From Halegenticoccus tardaugens (lineage in GTDB: Archaea; Halobacteriota; Halobacteria; Halobacteriales; Haloferacaceae), in NCBI RefSeq assembly GCF_004116405.1, contig NZ_SDIC01000002.1, forward strand, positions 372,001-436,000: DNA of 64,000 nucleotides, in the 5' to 3' direction. The position numbers and the translations under genes are program-made. Under the pieces are notes generated by a model. It did not search any database. It was not told the origin of the DNA and worked only from the letters and a program-made list of their open reading frames with translations. Within the stretch, counting starts at the first letter, position 1. The number at the start of each line of letters is the position of its first letter. Positions 8,014-16,086 of the stretch are shown here, piece after piece.

Positions 8014-9054
8014 CTAAACCTCCTCTTGGTAGAACGCATTGACCCCGACGATACTCGCAAAGACGCCGCCAATGATCGTTGGCGTCCAAAATATAGCCCC
8101 TCGATAAATCACCACCGCTGCAAAGGCGATTGCCTTCGTCATCAGGGGGAGAGGCGCTGCCAAGAGTACCGCAATAAGGACGCTTTCAATACCTCCGACG
8201 CCACCCGGCAGAGGTGTGATGCCGGCAATCGCGCCAAGCGGCACCGCAAACATCACCACAGCCAGAGCAATTGGAGTCCCGATTGCTCTGAATGCCAACC
8301 ACAGCGCGACGACCTGACAGAGCCACCCGCAGAGTGAGAACGTGAGTGCAAGCGCCAGATCAGTCGGGTTTGTAGCTACACGCTCAAGTGCACGAAAGAA
8401 TCCGCGGACGCGTTGGCGGAGATCTGATCCTGGGATGACTGAGATGTAGGGAAGTCGTTGCGTGAGTTGGGGAACTAGGGTCGTCAAAAGGTGTGCAACG
8501 GATGTTTCGACTGTTTCTCGGTTCGTCCATCCAAGGTAGAGGCCGCTCGGTATCGCGAGTGAAAGGAACACAAGGACGCCCGTTGCAACACGGAGATTTG
8601 TGCTGAACGTCACTTTTGTCGCAAAATATGCCGCTCCAAGGAGCGCAAGAAGTATTGACGGGATAAAATTGAGCGTGTCCACGCTTGCAATGGCTGCAAG
8701 GCCTTTTTCGTAGTCTGTGTCTGCTGTTTTCGAGATCAACATTGCGCTAATAGGCTCTCCTCCAGCTTGGCCGAACGGCGTCACATTGTTGGCACACATC
8801 GCCCCGCAAATGACGAAGAACGCCTTCACTGAAGAGAGGGACACATCAAGAACGCTGAGGACAGTTCGAAGCGCTAAGCCCCATGCAAACAGCCAACCAA
8901 GAACCGCGATGACAACGAAGAGAACATCACTGATATCGGTTGTCGAGAGTACAGAGAGAAGATCTTCAACGCCAACAAAATGAAGTAACGCCGCAAGAAT
9001 GACAAGAGAGCCAGCGACGCCGAGAATGAGCGACGGTACCCGATCACGGTCCAT
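8014..9054 (-). CDS. Lysylphosphatidylglycerol synthase/flippase-like (UPF0104) integral membrane protein
   Basis: 346 residues with about eight transmembrane helices starting from MDRDRVPSLILGVAG. Upstream in-frame sequence up to 9207 is not protein-like, so the start at 9054 is preferred. Motifs of the family are visible: NNVTPFGQAGGEP (about 92) and ITPLPGGVGGIES (about 297), the conserved GGxxGGE-type and PLPGGVGG segments. Members act as lipid or glycolipid flippase-like proteins and in archaea are often linked to glycosylation. It stands alone on the minus strand next to the insertion sequence, so its substrate is not predictable. Confidence 0.85.
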   Translation of the reverse strand: MDRDRVPSLILGVAGSLVILAALLHFVGVEDLLSVLSTTDISDVLFVVIAVLGWLFAWGLALRTVLSVLDVSLSSVKAFFVICGAMCANNVTPFGQAGGEPISAMLISKTADTDYEKGLAAIASVDTLNFIPSILLALLGAAYFATKVTFSTNLRVATGVLVFLSLAIPSGLYLGWTNRETVETSVAHLLTTLVPQLTQRLPYISVIPGSDLRQRVRGFFRALERVATNPTDLALALTFSLCGWLCQVVALWLAFRAIGTPIALAVVMFAVPLGAIAGITPLPGGVGGIESVLIAVLLAAPLPLMTKAIAFAAVVIYRGAIFWTPTIIGGVFASIVGVNAFYQEEV

Positions 9055-9568
9055 AAAGGCTGATCCGCAGTAGATGATTATGATTCTGTTGATGAGGAAC
9101 TCGGATAGTCCCGAAAAGTTGAGCGGGGACCATAAAGGAGGTCTGCAAACAGATTTTTGAATTGGATAACAGTTGAGCAAACCCTCATCCATTAACAAGT
9201 TGTTCAATTATCCGGGTGGTCGCATATCTACCATTCATGTCTTCTCTGTACAAACCTCTACCCCATGGGTGAAAGCCATCGATTAGCTATCGATTATTTG
9301 ACGCACAAACCTCGATGAGCCAACAACCCAGTGTTGACGGAAAACAGAATTACGTGCTGAACGTGATCGAATTCACAGGTGGCTCGATACGTCGACAGTC
9401 GTTAACGAGGGTCCCGATCGGGAGCCTTGGCTCCTACATTTGCACGACTCTGAGCTGATCCTCGATGTCTTCGACCGTGGTGCCAGCGGCATCTAGTGGA
9501 CGGAGAGAATGTACAGCAATAGTCAAAGCAATGAGAGCGAACCCGTGAGTATCCACCCCTGAACCTGC
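9055..9568. other. Intergenic, no gene recognised
   Basis: The half next to the flippase gene is AT-richer and must contain its promoter. The 9300-9560 part has stop codons in all frames and a short GGGTCCCGATCGGGAGCC inverted repeat at about 9409. I see no family end or gene relic that I can name. Confidence 0.4.
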
Positions 9569-9673
9569 TCAAATCAGCCCGAGTACTTCCAGAACCATAT
9601 CAATGATCCTGCCCAATTTGCCGCTCTTCTCGTCATCCTCATTCGACGACTCGGTATCGTTATCGTCTGTCAT
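9569..9673 (-). CDS. Small acidic protein, 34 residues, unknown
   Basis: The ORF begins MTDDNDTESSNEDDEKSGKL and ends with a hydrophobic amphipathic stretch (RIIDMVLEVLGLI). It lies 57 bases downstream of the LURP-one-related gene on the same strand and may be its operon partner. Acidic bias and codon use are haloarchaeal. It is too short for family assignment. Confidence 0.4.
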   Translation of the reverse strand: MTDDNDTESSNEDDEKSGKLGRIIDMVLEVLGLI

Positions 9674-9730
9674 ACCTCAAATCAACGCCTAGGAAAGTAA
9701 CCGTGTGGCCGCGGCGTATGGGATGTCAGC

Positions 9731-10333
9731 TTACTGGTTTTCGAGGGCATCGAGGATGCATGCGGCGGCGATCACCGCTTCTTTCGGAACAGTGCTGGCG
9801 TCGTCGATGCTGACCGTGTAGGTATCCCGCAGCGAGAACTGTCCCTTGATGTCGCCGACGTGACCGCCGTCGGCATCGAATATCTCGTACTTGTTCGGGA
9901 TGAGGTTCATAACAGAGATGAAGTGCCGGAGCGCCGAGAGGAGCTTGCTCTTCGATCGAATGCTCGCCAGCGGTTCCCCCGTGTCAGGGTCTCGGATCGT
10001 CCAGGTCTCTACGAATAGCGAAAAGTCCTCGTCGAGGACAACCACCTCTTCGCCGGTACCTGCGTCCGTGATCGCGTAGTTCCCAGCGATGTCCATGATA
10101 CCGCCAGCCTTCACCGTGAACGCGTCCTCGTCGTCGCCAGTCACGAACGGGAATTCTTCTTTCATCTTGATCAACTTCTGCTTTCCGCGTAGGACGACCT
10201 CGCCAGCGCTGTCACGGACGACGTACTTGTTCCGGATCGCTGACTGCTTGACCTCGTAGCGGTCATCGTCGAGATCAACCGTCGAGATGTTGTAACTGCT
10301 CGGTGTCGAATCGAACGAAGAGGACTCGGTCAT
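9731..10333 (-). CDS. LURP-one-related (LOR) / tubby-C-like family protein
   Basis: 200 residues. After a Ser/Thr-rich N terminus the protein follows the LOR pattern: DDRYEVKQSAIRNKYVVRD, AGNYAITDAGTGEEV, TWTIRDPDTGEPLASIRSKSK, NKYEIFDADGGHVGDIKGQ and FSLRDTYTVSI. LOR proteins form a 12-stranded beta-barrel around a central helix, like the phospholipid-binding tubby C-terminal domain; the role in haloarchaea is unknown. The C-terminal helix KEAVIAAACILDALEN is typical. It is transcribed away from the integrase relic, with a small acidic ORF downstream. Confidence 0.85.
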   Translation of the reverse strand: MTESSSFDSTPSSYNISTVDLDDDRYEVKQSAIRNKYVVRDSAGEVVLRGKQKLIKMKEEFPFVTGDDEDAFTVKAGGIMDIAGNYAITDAGTGEEVVVLDEDFSLFVETWTIRDPDTGEPLASIRSKSKLLSALRHFISVMNLIPNKYEIFDADGGHVGDIKGQFSLRDTYTVSIDDASTVPKEAVIAAACILDALENQ

Positions 10334-10495
10334 GAATGACTGGTGTGGTACGTTCTGAGAAAAGCTTTCTGCTCGACACGAGACAGCGGAAGAGTGCGAA
10401 CAATAATGCTATCATCGAATTCGATCGATATCGAAAACCACCAGACTGTGTGGGGGGTGAAGGGGTTTAAAAGGGTGAAATTGCAACCTTTTGAG

Positions 10496-10618
10496 TAGAG
10501 CCTAGGCCGGGGTTTGAATCCGGGCTCTCGCCGTCGGGCGGTTTGACGCTCCGCGTCTCTCCCTCCGGCTTGGTCGTTACACTTGAACGCTTTACCGGCT
10601 TGCTACCTGGGTGGCGCA
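10496..10618 (-). other. tRNA-like 3' fragment, probable old attachment-site relic
   Basis: On the minus strand a T-arm-like segment (CCCGG, ATTCAAA, then CCCCGG) is followed by CCTAGGC, which nearly pairs with ACCCAGG near the other end. A D-arm-like AGCAAGCCGGTAAAGC lies between. The anticodon region does not fold and the T stem has a mismatch, so this is not a working tRNA. Such fragments typically mark integration sites of haloarchaeal elements, and an integrase relic follows within 20 bases. Confidence 0.35.
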
Positions 10619-10634
10619 GGCTCGAAGGCAAAAT

Positions 10635-10861
10635 ATGATCCTGAAAGCAACACCGCTGCACGAAGCCAGGAATCGCTTCCTCAACGACAAGAAGCCCAGG
10701 GTCTCCCACAAGAAGCGCAAGAACTACCGAACTGCGATACGTCAGTCTTCGACTAGTTGGACAGATAGGGAATCACGGACCTCAAAGATCTCGACAGCGA
10801 AGTGATTCTACTGTACAAGGAATACCGGCTGTCGAAGATCAAAGGTCCAAGAGTGGGTGCG
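10635..10861 (+). pseudogene. Tyrosine recombinase (XerC/D-like integrase) N-terminal relic
   Basis: The frame from 10635 reads MILKATPLHEARNRFLNDKK and KNYRTAIRQ. It then shifts frame, and homology resumes as GITDLKDLDSEVILLYKEYR, LSKIKGP. Two TAG codons lie in the resumed frame. This is the N-terminal SAM-like core-binding domain of haloarchaeal integrases. The catalytic domain (R-H-R-Y) is absent, so the gene is dead. With the adjacent tRNA-like fragment it marks the scar of an integrated element. Confidence 0.6.
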
Positions 10862-11840
10862 TAGTGGAAACTGCGATTCAACACTACGTCTACACTGCAA
10901 CTCGCCCCTACTATTACAACGGTGGGGAATGTCCTTTTGGCCACTACCCTGAGACGTGCGAGGCGATGTCGTGGAGCGCCTCGTGCAAGTGTCTTGGGAG
11001 CGTTAGCCCTGTCCATCGTACCCGCCCACTGCTCGCCGTCGACGGTGAGCGCAAGGACGTGTCGGGAGCCTCGGGTGGCTCGGCTAGACGATCGGCCTGC
11101 TCAACCGTGACGACGTGAACGGGGGCGGTCCCGGCGGTCCACCGGGCGGACCGACGCCCACGTCGGGTAGTCGTCCCTGAGAACGCCATGGTCGAATTTC
11201 GTATATGGCTTGTACAGCGCTCTTCAACGATGTTTCGTCCATTGATGAACTCGTTGATAGAGAACAGTAAACCGGCCTCGGCCCATGCAGAAAACATGGA
11301 GTAGTCGTCGCTTGAAGACGTGTAGGGCGGAGTCGGTGGTTCGGACCCGCCGCCCACGGGTGACGTACCCACGAAGGGCTGTGGTGGACGGCTCGCCGCC
11401 CGCACCGCGTTCCCCCTTTCGTCGGTAAGTGGTGTAGTAGTAGTACGCGGTCTCAGCGCCACTCGTCCGATAGGCGGGGCGGCCATCATCTATTTGCTTT
11501 GGAACTGCTCTCCTGCTCGGCGATCAGTCGGTAGAGAAAACATCTAACCGCATTCCGACATTAATCTATGGGAAGCGAATCGCCATATAGCATTGTATTA
11601 TCGAGTTGTTACCGTCTGACGGTTCACTAGTCCCCCTGCATATGAAGCCCTCGTTTACTTCATGATTCACCGCAAGAGTACACCTACTCGTCGACCTCTA
11701 CCTGATAGCGACCGATCCCCTAGAGGGAACCTGCAGTCGCCACCAAGGTAATGGTTGGCAAATAACAAACTATGTCGACGCAATTATGGTCAATAAAACT
11801 GAACAGCCGATTACGATTAGGGATTGATTCGGTAGGCACG
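10862..11840. other. Long stretch with no recognised gene
   Basis: A minus-strand frame of 181 codons (10944-11489) is open, but its arginine- and threonine-rich composition is unlike the acidic haloarchaeal norm and I recognise no domain. Other frames in the same DNA are broken. The GC drops sharply from about 11500 to 11840, which probably contains the promoter of the sulfotransferase gene. The segment may be decayed DNA of the former integrated element. Confidence 0.35.
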
Positions 11841-11857
11841 TCAGGAGGTGGTGGCTG

Positions 11858-13081
11858 GTGAGCCTCGAAGATCCTCCGAGCGATTTCCGCGACCAGGCCA
11901 AACGGAACTACGAGTTTGTAAAAAGCGAGGTCATCACAGAGAAAAAACGATCGATTTTGTCGGGGTATCACGTTGACGACTTCGACAGCGTGTTGCTTAT
12001 CACGTCGGCTCCGAGAGGGGGAAGTAGTCTCCTTTTTGATATCCTTCGGCACCACGAAGAAACATGTAGTCTCGATGGCGAACACGACCGATGGTATACC
12101 CTGAACGGAATCTGTTACCCGAAGTTTGAATCGGACGTCGTTCCGGCTGACTTCGAGTCATTCGATAGAGAACATATTCTGACAGATCTCCTCGCCGAGG
12201 TTGGTGCAACCGAACGATCTGGCGATCAAACGCATCGCGTGGATAATACGCTCATCCGGCTTCCGTTGCAGTTTCCCCGTCAAGAGCTTCCATATGAGGA
12301 GATACACGAAGAGCTGCTCAAAGGAGCGTCGCTCAACGAGATACTTAGGGAACTCGGAATCTCACCGTTGCAGTACGATGAATATGCAGAACGAGACGCG
12401 ACCAGTCCATTCAAAACCGAAACGATCGAGGATCGACCGTTCGTTTCTTCGCACAGTTACAAGCGCGGTCTCACAGCTGACGACTTTGAGCGGACACTCG
12501 TCCTAAAAGCGAGCGGCGACGCATACCGACTCTCATGGATCCGCGAACAGCTATTTCCCGAAACCGATCTCAAAGTTATTCATCTTACACGGAACCCAGC
12601 AGCGTCAATCAACGGTCTCTACGACGGATGGCGGCTGAACAGGGGGTTCCAAACCTACGACGTGGGTGATCTCGATCTCGACGGATACAATGGCTCACTG
12701 TGGTGCTACGATCTCCCGCCGGGGTGGGTTAGCGAGGGAGAACTCATCGACGTTTGCTTGATGCAGTGGGCTCAAGCCCATCGCCATATCCTCAATAGCC
12801 GCGACACGTTCGAGAACGTCCTTCGAGTTCGATTCGAGGATGTTCTCACCGACACCCGCTCCACGGTCAAGGAGATCGTCGAGTTCGCTGATCTCGGCGA
12901 GTCAGCACTGCTTTCGGAGAATGTCGCAGACCCAAATAAGGTAATGACGACAAAGGAACCGAGATTCGCTCGCTGGCGAGACAGAGAAGACCTCGTTAAG
13001 AGCGCACTCAATCGAGCCGACGAGACGTATACCGAAGTGATCGAAGAGCTAGAATACACGGAGGAGTCGGAATGGATCTGA
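11858..13081 (+). CDS. PAPS-dependent sulfotransferase family protein
   Basis: 407 residues. A strong Shine-Dalgarno (AGGAGGTG) ends 7 bases before the GTG start. SVLLITSAPRGGSSLLFDIL (about residue 44) is the 5'-phosphosulfate-binding loop. LKVIHLTRNPAASINGLYDG (about 240) is the 3'-phosphate-binding segment with its Arg and Ser. The long middle insertion (about residues 100-200) is family-variable and probably shapes the acceptor site. The enzyme would move sulfate from PAPS to a hydroxyl or amine of a small molecule or glycan. It heads a four-gene plus-strand cluster whose third gene encodes an APS kinase, the enzyme that makes PAPS. Confidence 0.8.
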   Translation: MSLEDPPSDFRDQAKRNYEFVKSEVITEKKRSILSGYHVDDFDSVLLITSAPRGGSSLLFDILRHHEETCSLDGEHDRWYTLNGICYPKFESDVVPADFESFDREHILTDLLAEVGATERSGDQTHRVDNTLIRLPLQFPRQELPYEEIHEELLKGASLNEILRELGISPLQYDEYAERDATSPFKTETIEDRPFVSSHSYKRGLTADDFERTLVLKASGDAYRLSWIREQLFPETDLKVIHLTRNPAASINGLYDGWRLNRGFQTYDVGDLDLDGYNGSLWCYDLPPGWVSEGELIDVCLMQWAQAHRHILNSRDTFENVLRVRFEDVLTDTRSTVKEIVEFADLGESALLSENVADPNKVMTTKEPRFARWRDREDLVKSALNRADETYTEVIEELEYTEESEWI

Positions 13082-13160
13082 GCGAAGCAGCAAAGGACAG
13101 CGGCGAGGTGACTCACGTCGCTCGTCGGTGTCAAGACAATGATCGTCGAGGCCGATAACG

Positions 13161-13322
13161 ATGAATTTCACGAACATAACCGACGAAGAAATGCTCATAT
13201 CTAACGACACACCAAGTGCGGAGTCGAATCTGGCTAAGGCGTATAATGTCGAAGGTACTAGCATCAATAAAATTCAGAAAGAAGCAGGTGGGCTCAGCGA
13301 TTTCACTGAGGGGATCAATTGA
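13161..13322 (+). CDS. Small protein (53 aa), unknown, overlapping the APS kinase start
   Basis: The ORF begins MNFTNITDEEMLISNDTPSA and ends at TGA, overlapping the ATG of the next gene (TGATG), the usual sign of translational coupling. It lies in the 240-base space between the sulfotransferase and the kinase. No motif is recognised. It could be a real small partner protein or a chance ORF. Confidence 0.35.
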   Translation: MNFTNITDEEMLISNDTPSAESNLAKAYNVEGTSINKIQKEAGGLSDFTEGIN

Positions 13323-14179
13323 TGTCGGGAGAAACTCGATGGCTCTTCGGACTGCCATGTTCCGGAAAGACGACGCTCGCTGAGGGGTTAATCGGTCCAA
13401 GTACGGTCCACTTAGATGGGGATTATCTTCGGAATACCCTCAATTCCGATCTAGGGTTTTCGAAAGAGGATCGAACCGAGAACCTCAGACGAGCTGCTGG
13501 AGTTGCACAAGCGTTGAACGAACAGGGGTTCGATGTCGTCGCGTCGTTCATCACCCCGTATCGGTCCCAGCGAGAACTGATTGCTGAGAAGATCGAGGAC
13601 GTTTCGTTCATCCATGTCAACGCGCCCATCGAAGTGTGCGAGGACCGCGATGTAAAAGGAATGTACGAACGGGCCCGGAAGGGCGAGATCGAGGGTTTTA
13701 CCGGTATTGACGCACCGTTCGAGGAGCCAGAAATAGAGGAGATCGGACTCGAAGTTCGGACGGCAACGCTCTCGGAGGAGGAGAGTATCAAAAAGATCAA
13801 TACAGAACTGGAACGCAAGTTCGATCCAAGCCACATCTTCATTGGTCGCTGGCAACCACTCCACGATGGCCACCGGACGATCATCGATTCAGCCGCTGAT
13901 AACGGAAAAGACGTCATTATCGCCATCCGCGACACCGAACTCAGCGAAAAGAACCCACTCACCGCACAGGAGCGCCGAGAACTAATTGAGGATGTTTACG
14001 ATGACCATCAGAATGTCGAAACGATGATCATTCCCGATGTCGATACTGTCGCTATCGGACGGGATGTCGGGTACTCGGTTGTCTCGGTTTCCGAGAAGGT
14101 TGCAGAAATCAGCGGAACCAAGACGCGTAAGAAGTACGAGAAGAGCGAACTTCTCGAGGGACAACACTTCGAAGAGTAA
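13322..14179 (+). CDS. cysC: APS kinase (CysC) fused to a nucleotidyltransferase domain
   Basis: 285 residues. The N-terminal half is an adenylylsulfate kinase: Walker A FGLPCSGKTTLAEGL at residue 10, LDGDYLRNTLNSDLGFSKEDR with the Asp-Gly and Arg of the substrate site, and FITPYRSQRE. The C-terminal half (from about 160) opens IFIGRWQPLHDGHRTII, the HxGH motif of the nucleotidyltransferase superfamily (cytidylyltransferases, NMNAT, ATP sulfurylase), and has an ISGTKTR motif near the end. APS kinase makes PAPS from APS and ATP. The fused domain might make APS or charge another molecule, which is inference. The ATG at 13322 is preferred over the in-frame TTG one codon upstream. Confidence 0.85.
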   Translation: MSGETRWLFGLPCSGKTTLAEGLIGPSTVHLDGDYLRNTLNSDLGFSKEDRTENLRRAAGVAQALNEQGFDVVASFITPYRSQRELIAEKIEDVSFIHVNAPIEVCEDRDVKGMYERARKGEIEGFTGIDAPFEEPEIEEIGLEVRTATLSEEESIKKINTELERKFDPSHIFIGRWQPLHDGHRTIIDSAADNGKDVIIAIRDTELSEKNPLTAQERRELIEDVYDDHQNVETMIIPDVDTVAIGRDVGYSVVSVSEKVAEISGTKTRKKYEKSELLEGQHFEE

Positions 14180-14204
14180 ACGATTCATCATCGGTACCTC
14201 AATC

Positions 14205-14954
14205 ATGAATAAGACAGGGCTACTGTTCGATCAATCCGAGATACAGGACGCGATAGAGGCGGGAGAGCTGACCACGTGGAAGAAAAAGAGGTATATTAAA
14301 TTCAGAGAGACGATGCGGGGCACTCACTATCCATGTCACTTCGCGGTGAACGCTGAACGTAACGATATCGCTCGTTACCTCTTCGTGGGGGATGTTCATG
14401 ATCGTGATGCACTTTTCAAAGTGAGAGAAGGATTGCGACAATATCTCGAACGGTATCAGTCGATAGCCGAACGAACGACCTTGGTGATATTTTTTAAACC
14501 TCCTAACAATGACCAAAGTGAACGGGAGTACCGCGATCAATTCTGGAGGGTTCTTGAATTCTTGAACGAACGGGATCCGGAACCATGGCCCAGTGATATT
14601 CCTGAGGACCCAAATGATCCAGAGTGGGAATTCTGCTTCTGTGGAGAATCGATGTTCATTGTTGGGCGCGCTCCGTTCTATACGGATCGGAAGAGTAGGT
14701 ATACGCCATATGGGCTAGAAATAACGATCCAACCACGGAGAGTTCTTGACGACGTTAGTGGAGATACGATAGAAGGCCAACATGCTCGCTCGGTCATCAG
14801 AGACCGGTTAAAGGGCTATGATGACGTTGCACCTCATCCGGACATTGGTGACTATGGAGATCCCAATACTCGGGAATGGAAACAATATTTGCTTCCAAAC
14901 TCTAACGACGAAAGCATGAACGAATTTCCTTTTGAAATTAATACAAAGGGATAA
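14205..14954 (+). CDS. YqcI/YcgG (GntA-like) heme-dependent N-oxygenase family protein
   Basis: 249 residues. Family hallmarks are PCHFAVNAERND (about 45), FLNERDPEPWPSDIP, WEFCFCGESMFIVGRAPFY (about 143, the heme-ligand region) and GLEITIQPRRV. The characterised family member GntA N-hydroxylates an arginine-derived guanidine in guanitoxin biosynthesis; most others are unstudied. The start at 14205 follows the APS kinase stop by 25 bases. Pairing of an N-oxygenase with a sulfotransferase and a PAPS-forming enzyme suggests synthesis of an N-hydroxylated, O-sulfated product. The MITE at 14974 begins 19 bases after the stop. Confidence 0.8.
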   Translation: MNKTGLLFDQSEIQDAIEAGELTTWKKKRYIKFRETMRGTHYPCHFAVNAERNDIARYLFVGDVHDRDALFKVREGLRQYLERYQSIAERTTLVIFFKPPNNDQSEREYRDQFWRVLEFLNERDPEPWPSDIPEDPNDPEWEFCFCGESMFIVGRAPFYTDRKSRYTPYGLEITIQPRRVLDDVSGDTIEGQHARSVIRDRLKGYDDVAPHPDIGDYGDPNTREWKQYLLPNSNDESMNEFPFEINTKG

Positions 14955-14973
14955 TAGAATATCTGGCCTTGTA

Positions 14974-15421
14974 TAGCTGAATTGAGGCGCTAAGCCCCCT
15001 TCCCCAGCGACCGAGCGAAGCGAGGGCGTAGAGAGGGGAGACAGCGCCGCACGGTTTACGTTCACTGTCTGCGGCATCTGTACGACCTGCGCGGTCGAAG
15101 CGGGGAGGAAGACGCTCGCCACGGTTCCGTCGGTGTTCACACGTGGTTGGAAACGGCCTCGCCGTGTCGTCATCACGAAAGGCGCGACGCGCCTTTCGAG
15201 CGACGACAAGAAGCGTGCATCGTCGGGTGTGGTCGGAGTGTCGAATCGGGAGGAGTGGTTCACTCCGAACCGCCCAGCGAGGGAACCGTCTGCGGAGTCT
15301 GGAACCGCTGTGGGGACGTTCCCTGCACGTTCCGACACAGAAACAGGAACCCCCGACCTCACGGACCGAGCGCCGAAGGCGCTCGGTGAGGAAGGGGCCT
15401 TACCCGCCTGTAATTCAGGTA
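14974..15421 (+). mobile_element. MITE-like IS1341 derivative with an inverted left-end-like terminus
   Basis: It starts TAGCTGAATTGAGGCGCTAAG and is nearly identical to the copy at 2618 through about 15357, including the 15177-15197 hairpin (arms GAAAGGCGC/GCGCCTTTC). The right side differs: after a perfect stem (ACCGAGCGCC, loop GAA, GGCGCTCGGT) it runs into CCTTACCCGCCTGTAATTCA, which resembles the left end in inverse orientation. The usual GTAGTTCAC terminus is missing. It lies at the 3' edge of the sulfation cluster. Confidence 0.7.
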
Positions 15422-15647
15422 ATGGCGAGTTCGACATTATGAGTCTATGTGCGCTCATCATTGAGAAGTTGCACCATCTGATCGAGCCACATTTCACCCC
15501 CCGGGTGGACTTTATCCAATATATCGTCTGGTAGATCTGGCTTGTTGAACAGAAGAGGCGAGAAATGTGTTTGGTCAAGCACGCCTAGATCGAAATCTGT
15601 TCGCCTGAAATCCGTTGGTGCTGGTGTAATCCGTCACGGGTTTAACT

Positions 15648-16001
15648 TTGAAGGATGACAACAAGCGTTGGGAGAAAATTGGTTGCACACTAGTCTCCTA
15701 CCAGAGACATGCTGACTCGGTGGCCAGACTGGACGTACATGCGAAGGTTGACCCCGACGAATCACTCCCTGACGGCGACACCTATGCATCATTCCCCGAC
15801 ACAGGCACGGACGCGATCATCATCGGCGGCACCACAACCGTCACAGAACACCCTGTCCACTCACTTCTCGACGGTCGCTCTGCTTCCGGCTTGGAGACCC
15901 CTCTCTATATCGAACCAATGTACCGCCTAACCGAACTCCTGGGTGACCGCTTCATGGGCTATCTAATTCCGAGTGTGTTGAATGCAGGCAATATGGCGTG
16001 A
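15648..16001 (+). pseudogene. Geranylgeranylglyceryl phosphate synthase-like (PcrB family) truncated relic
   Basis: The 117-codon frame contains KVDPDESLPDGDTYASFPD, GTDAIIIGGTTTVTE, LYIEPMYRL and GYLIPSVLNAGN in the order and spacing of archaeal GGGP synthase (DPDK-L, TGTDAI-IGGT, Y-EPSN, GYLIPTVFNAG). The gene ends by stop codon after the NAG motif, so the second half of the TIM barrel with the phosphate-binding motifs is absent. GGGP synthase makes the first ether bond of archaeal lipids and must be present intact elsewhere, so this is a broken paralogue or a transferred fragment. Confidence 0.5.
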
Positions 16002-16086
16002 TGTACGGGCGTGCACACGCCGTGGGTGCCCCGCAGACACTATTCAGCGGAAGGCGACGCAGAGCAGAGATTTCGGCCCTCTTCTG

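Noticed and set aside
10496-10618. A possible intact tRNA gene with intron
   Set aside because: T stem has a mismatch, the acceptor arms do not pair fully and no anticodon stem with a U33-type loop can be found; kept only as a tRNA-like relic.
10944-11489. 181-codon minus-strand ORF
   Set aside because: Composition is not haloarchaeal (Arg/Thr/Ser-rich), no motif is found, and it is in a region of decay. It is recorded under the gap entry only.
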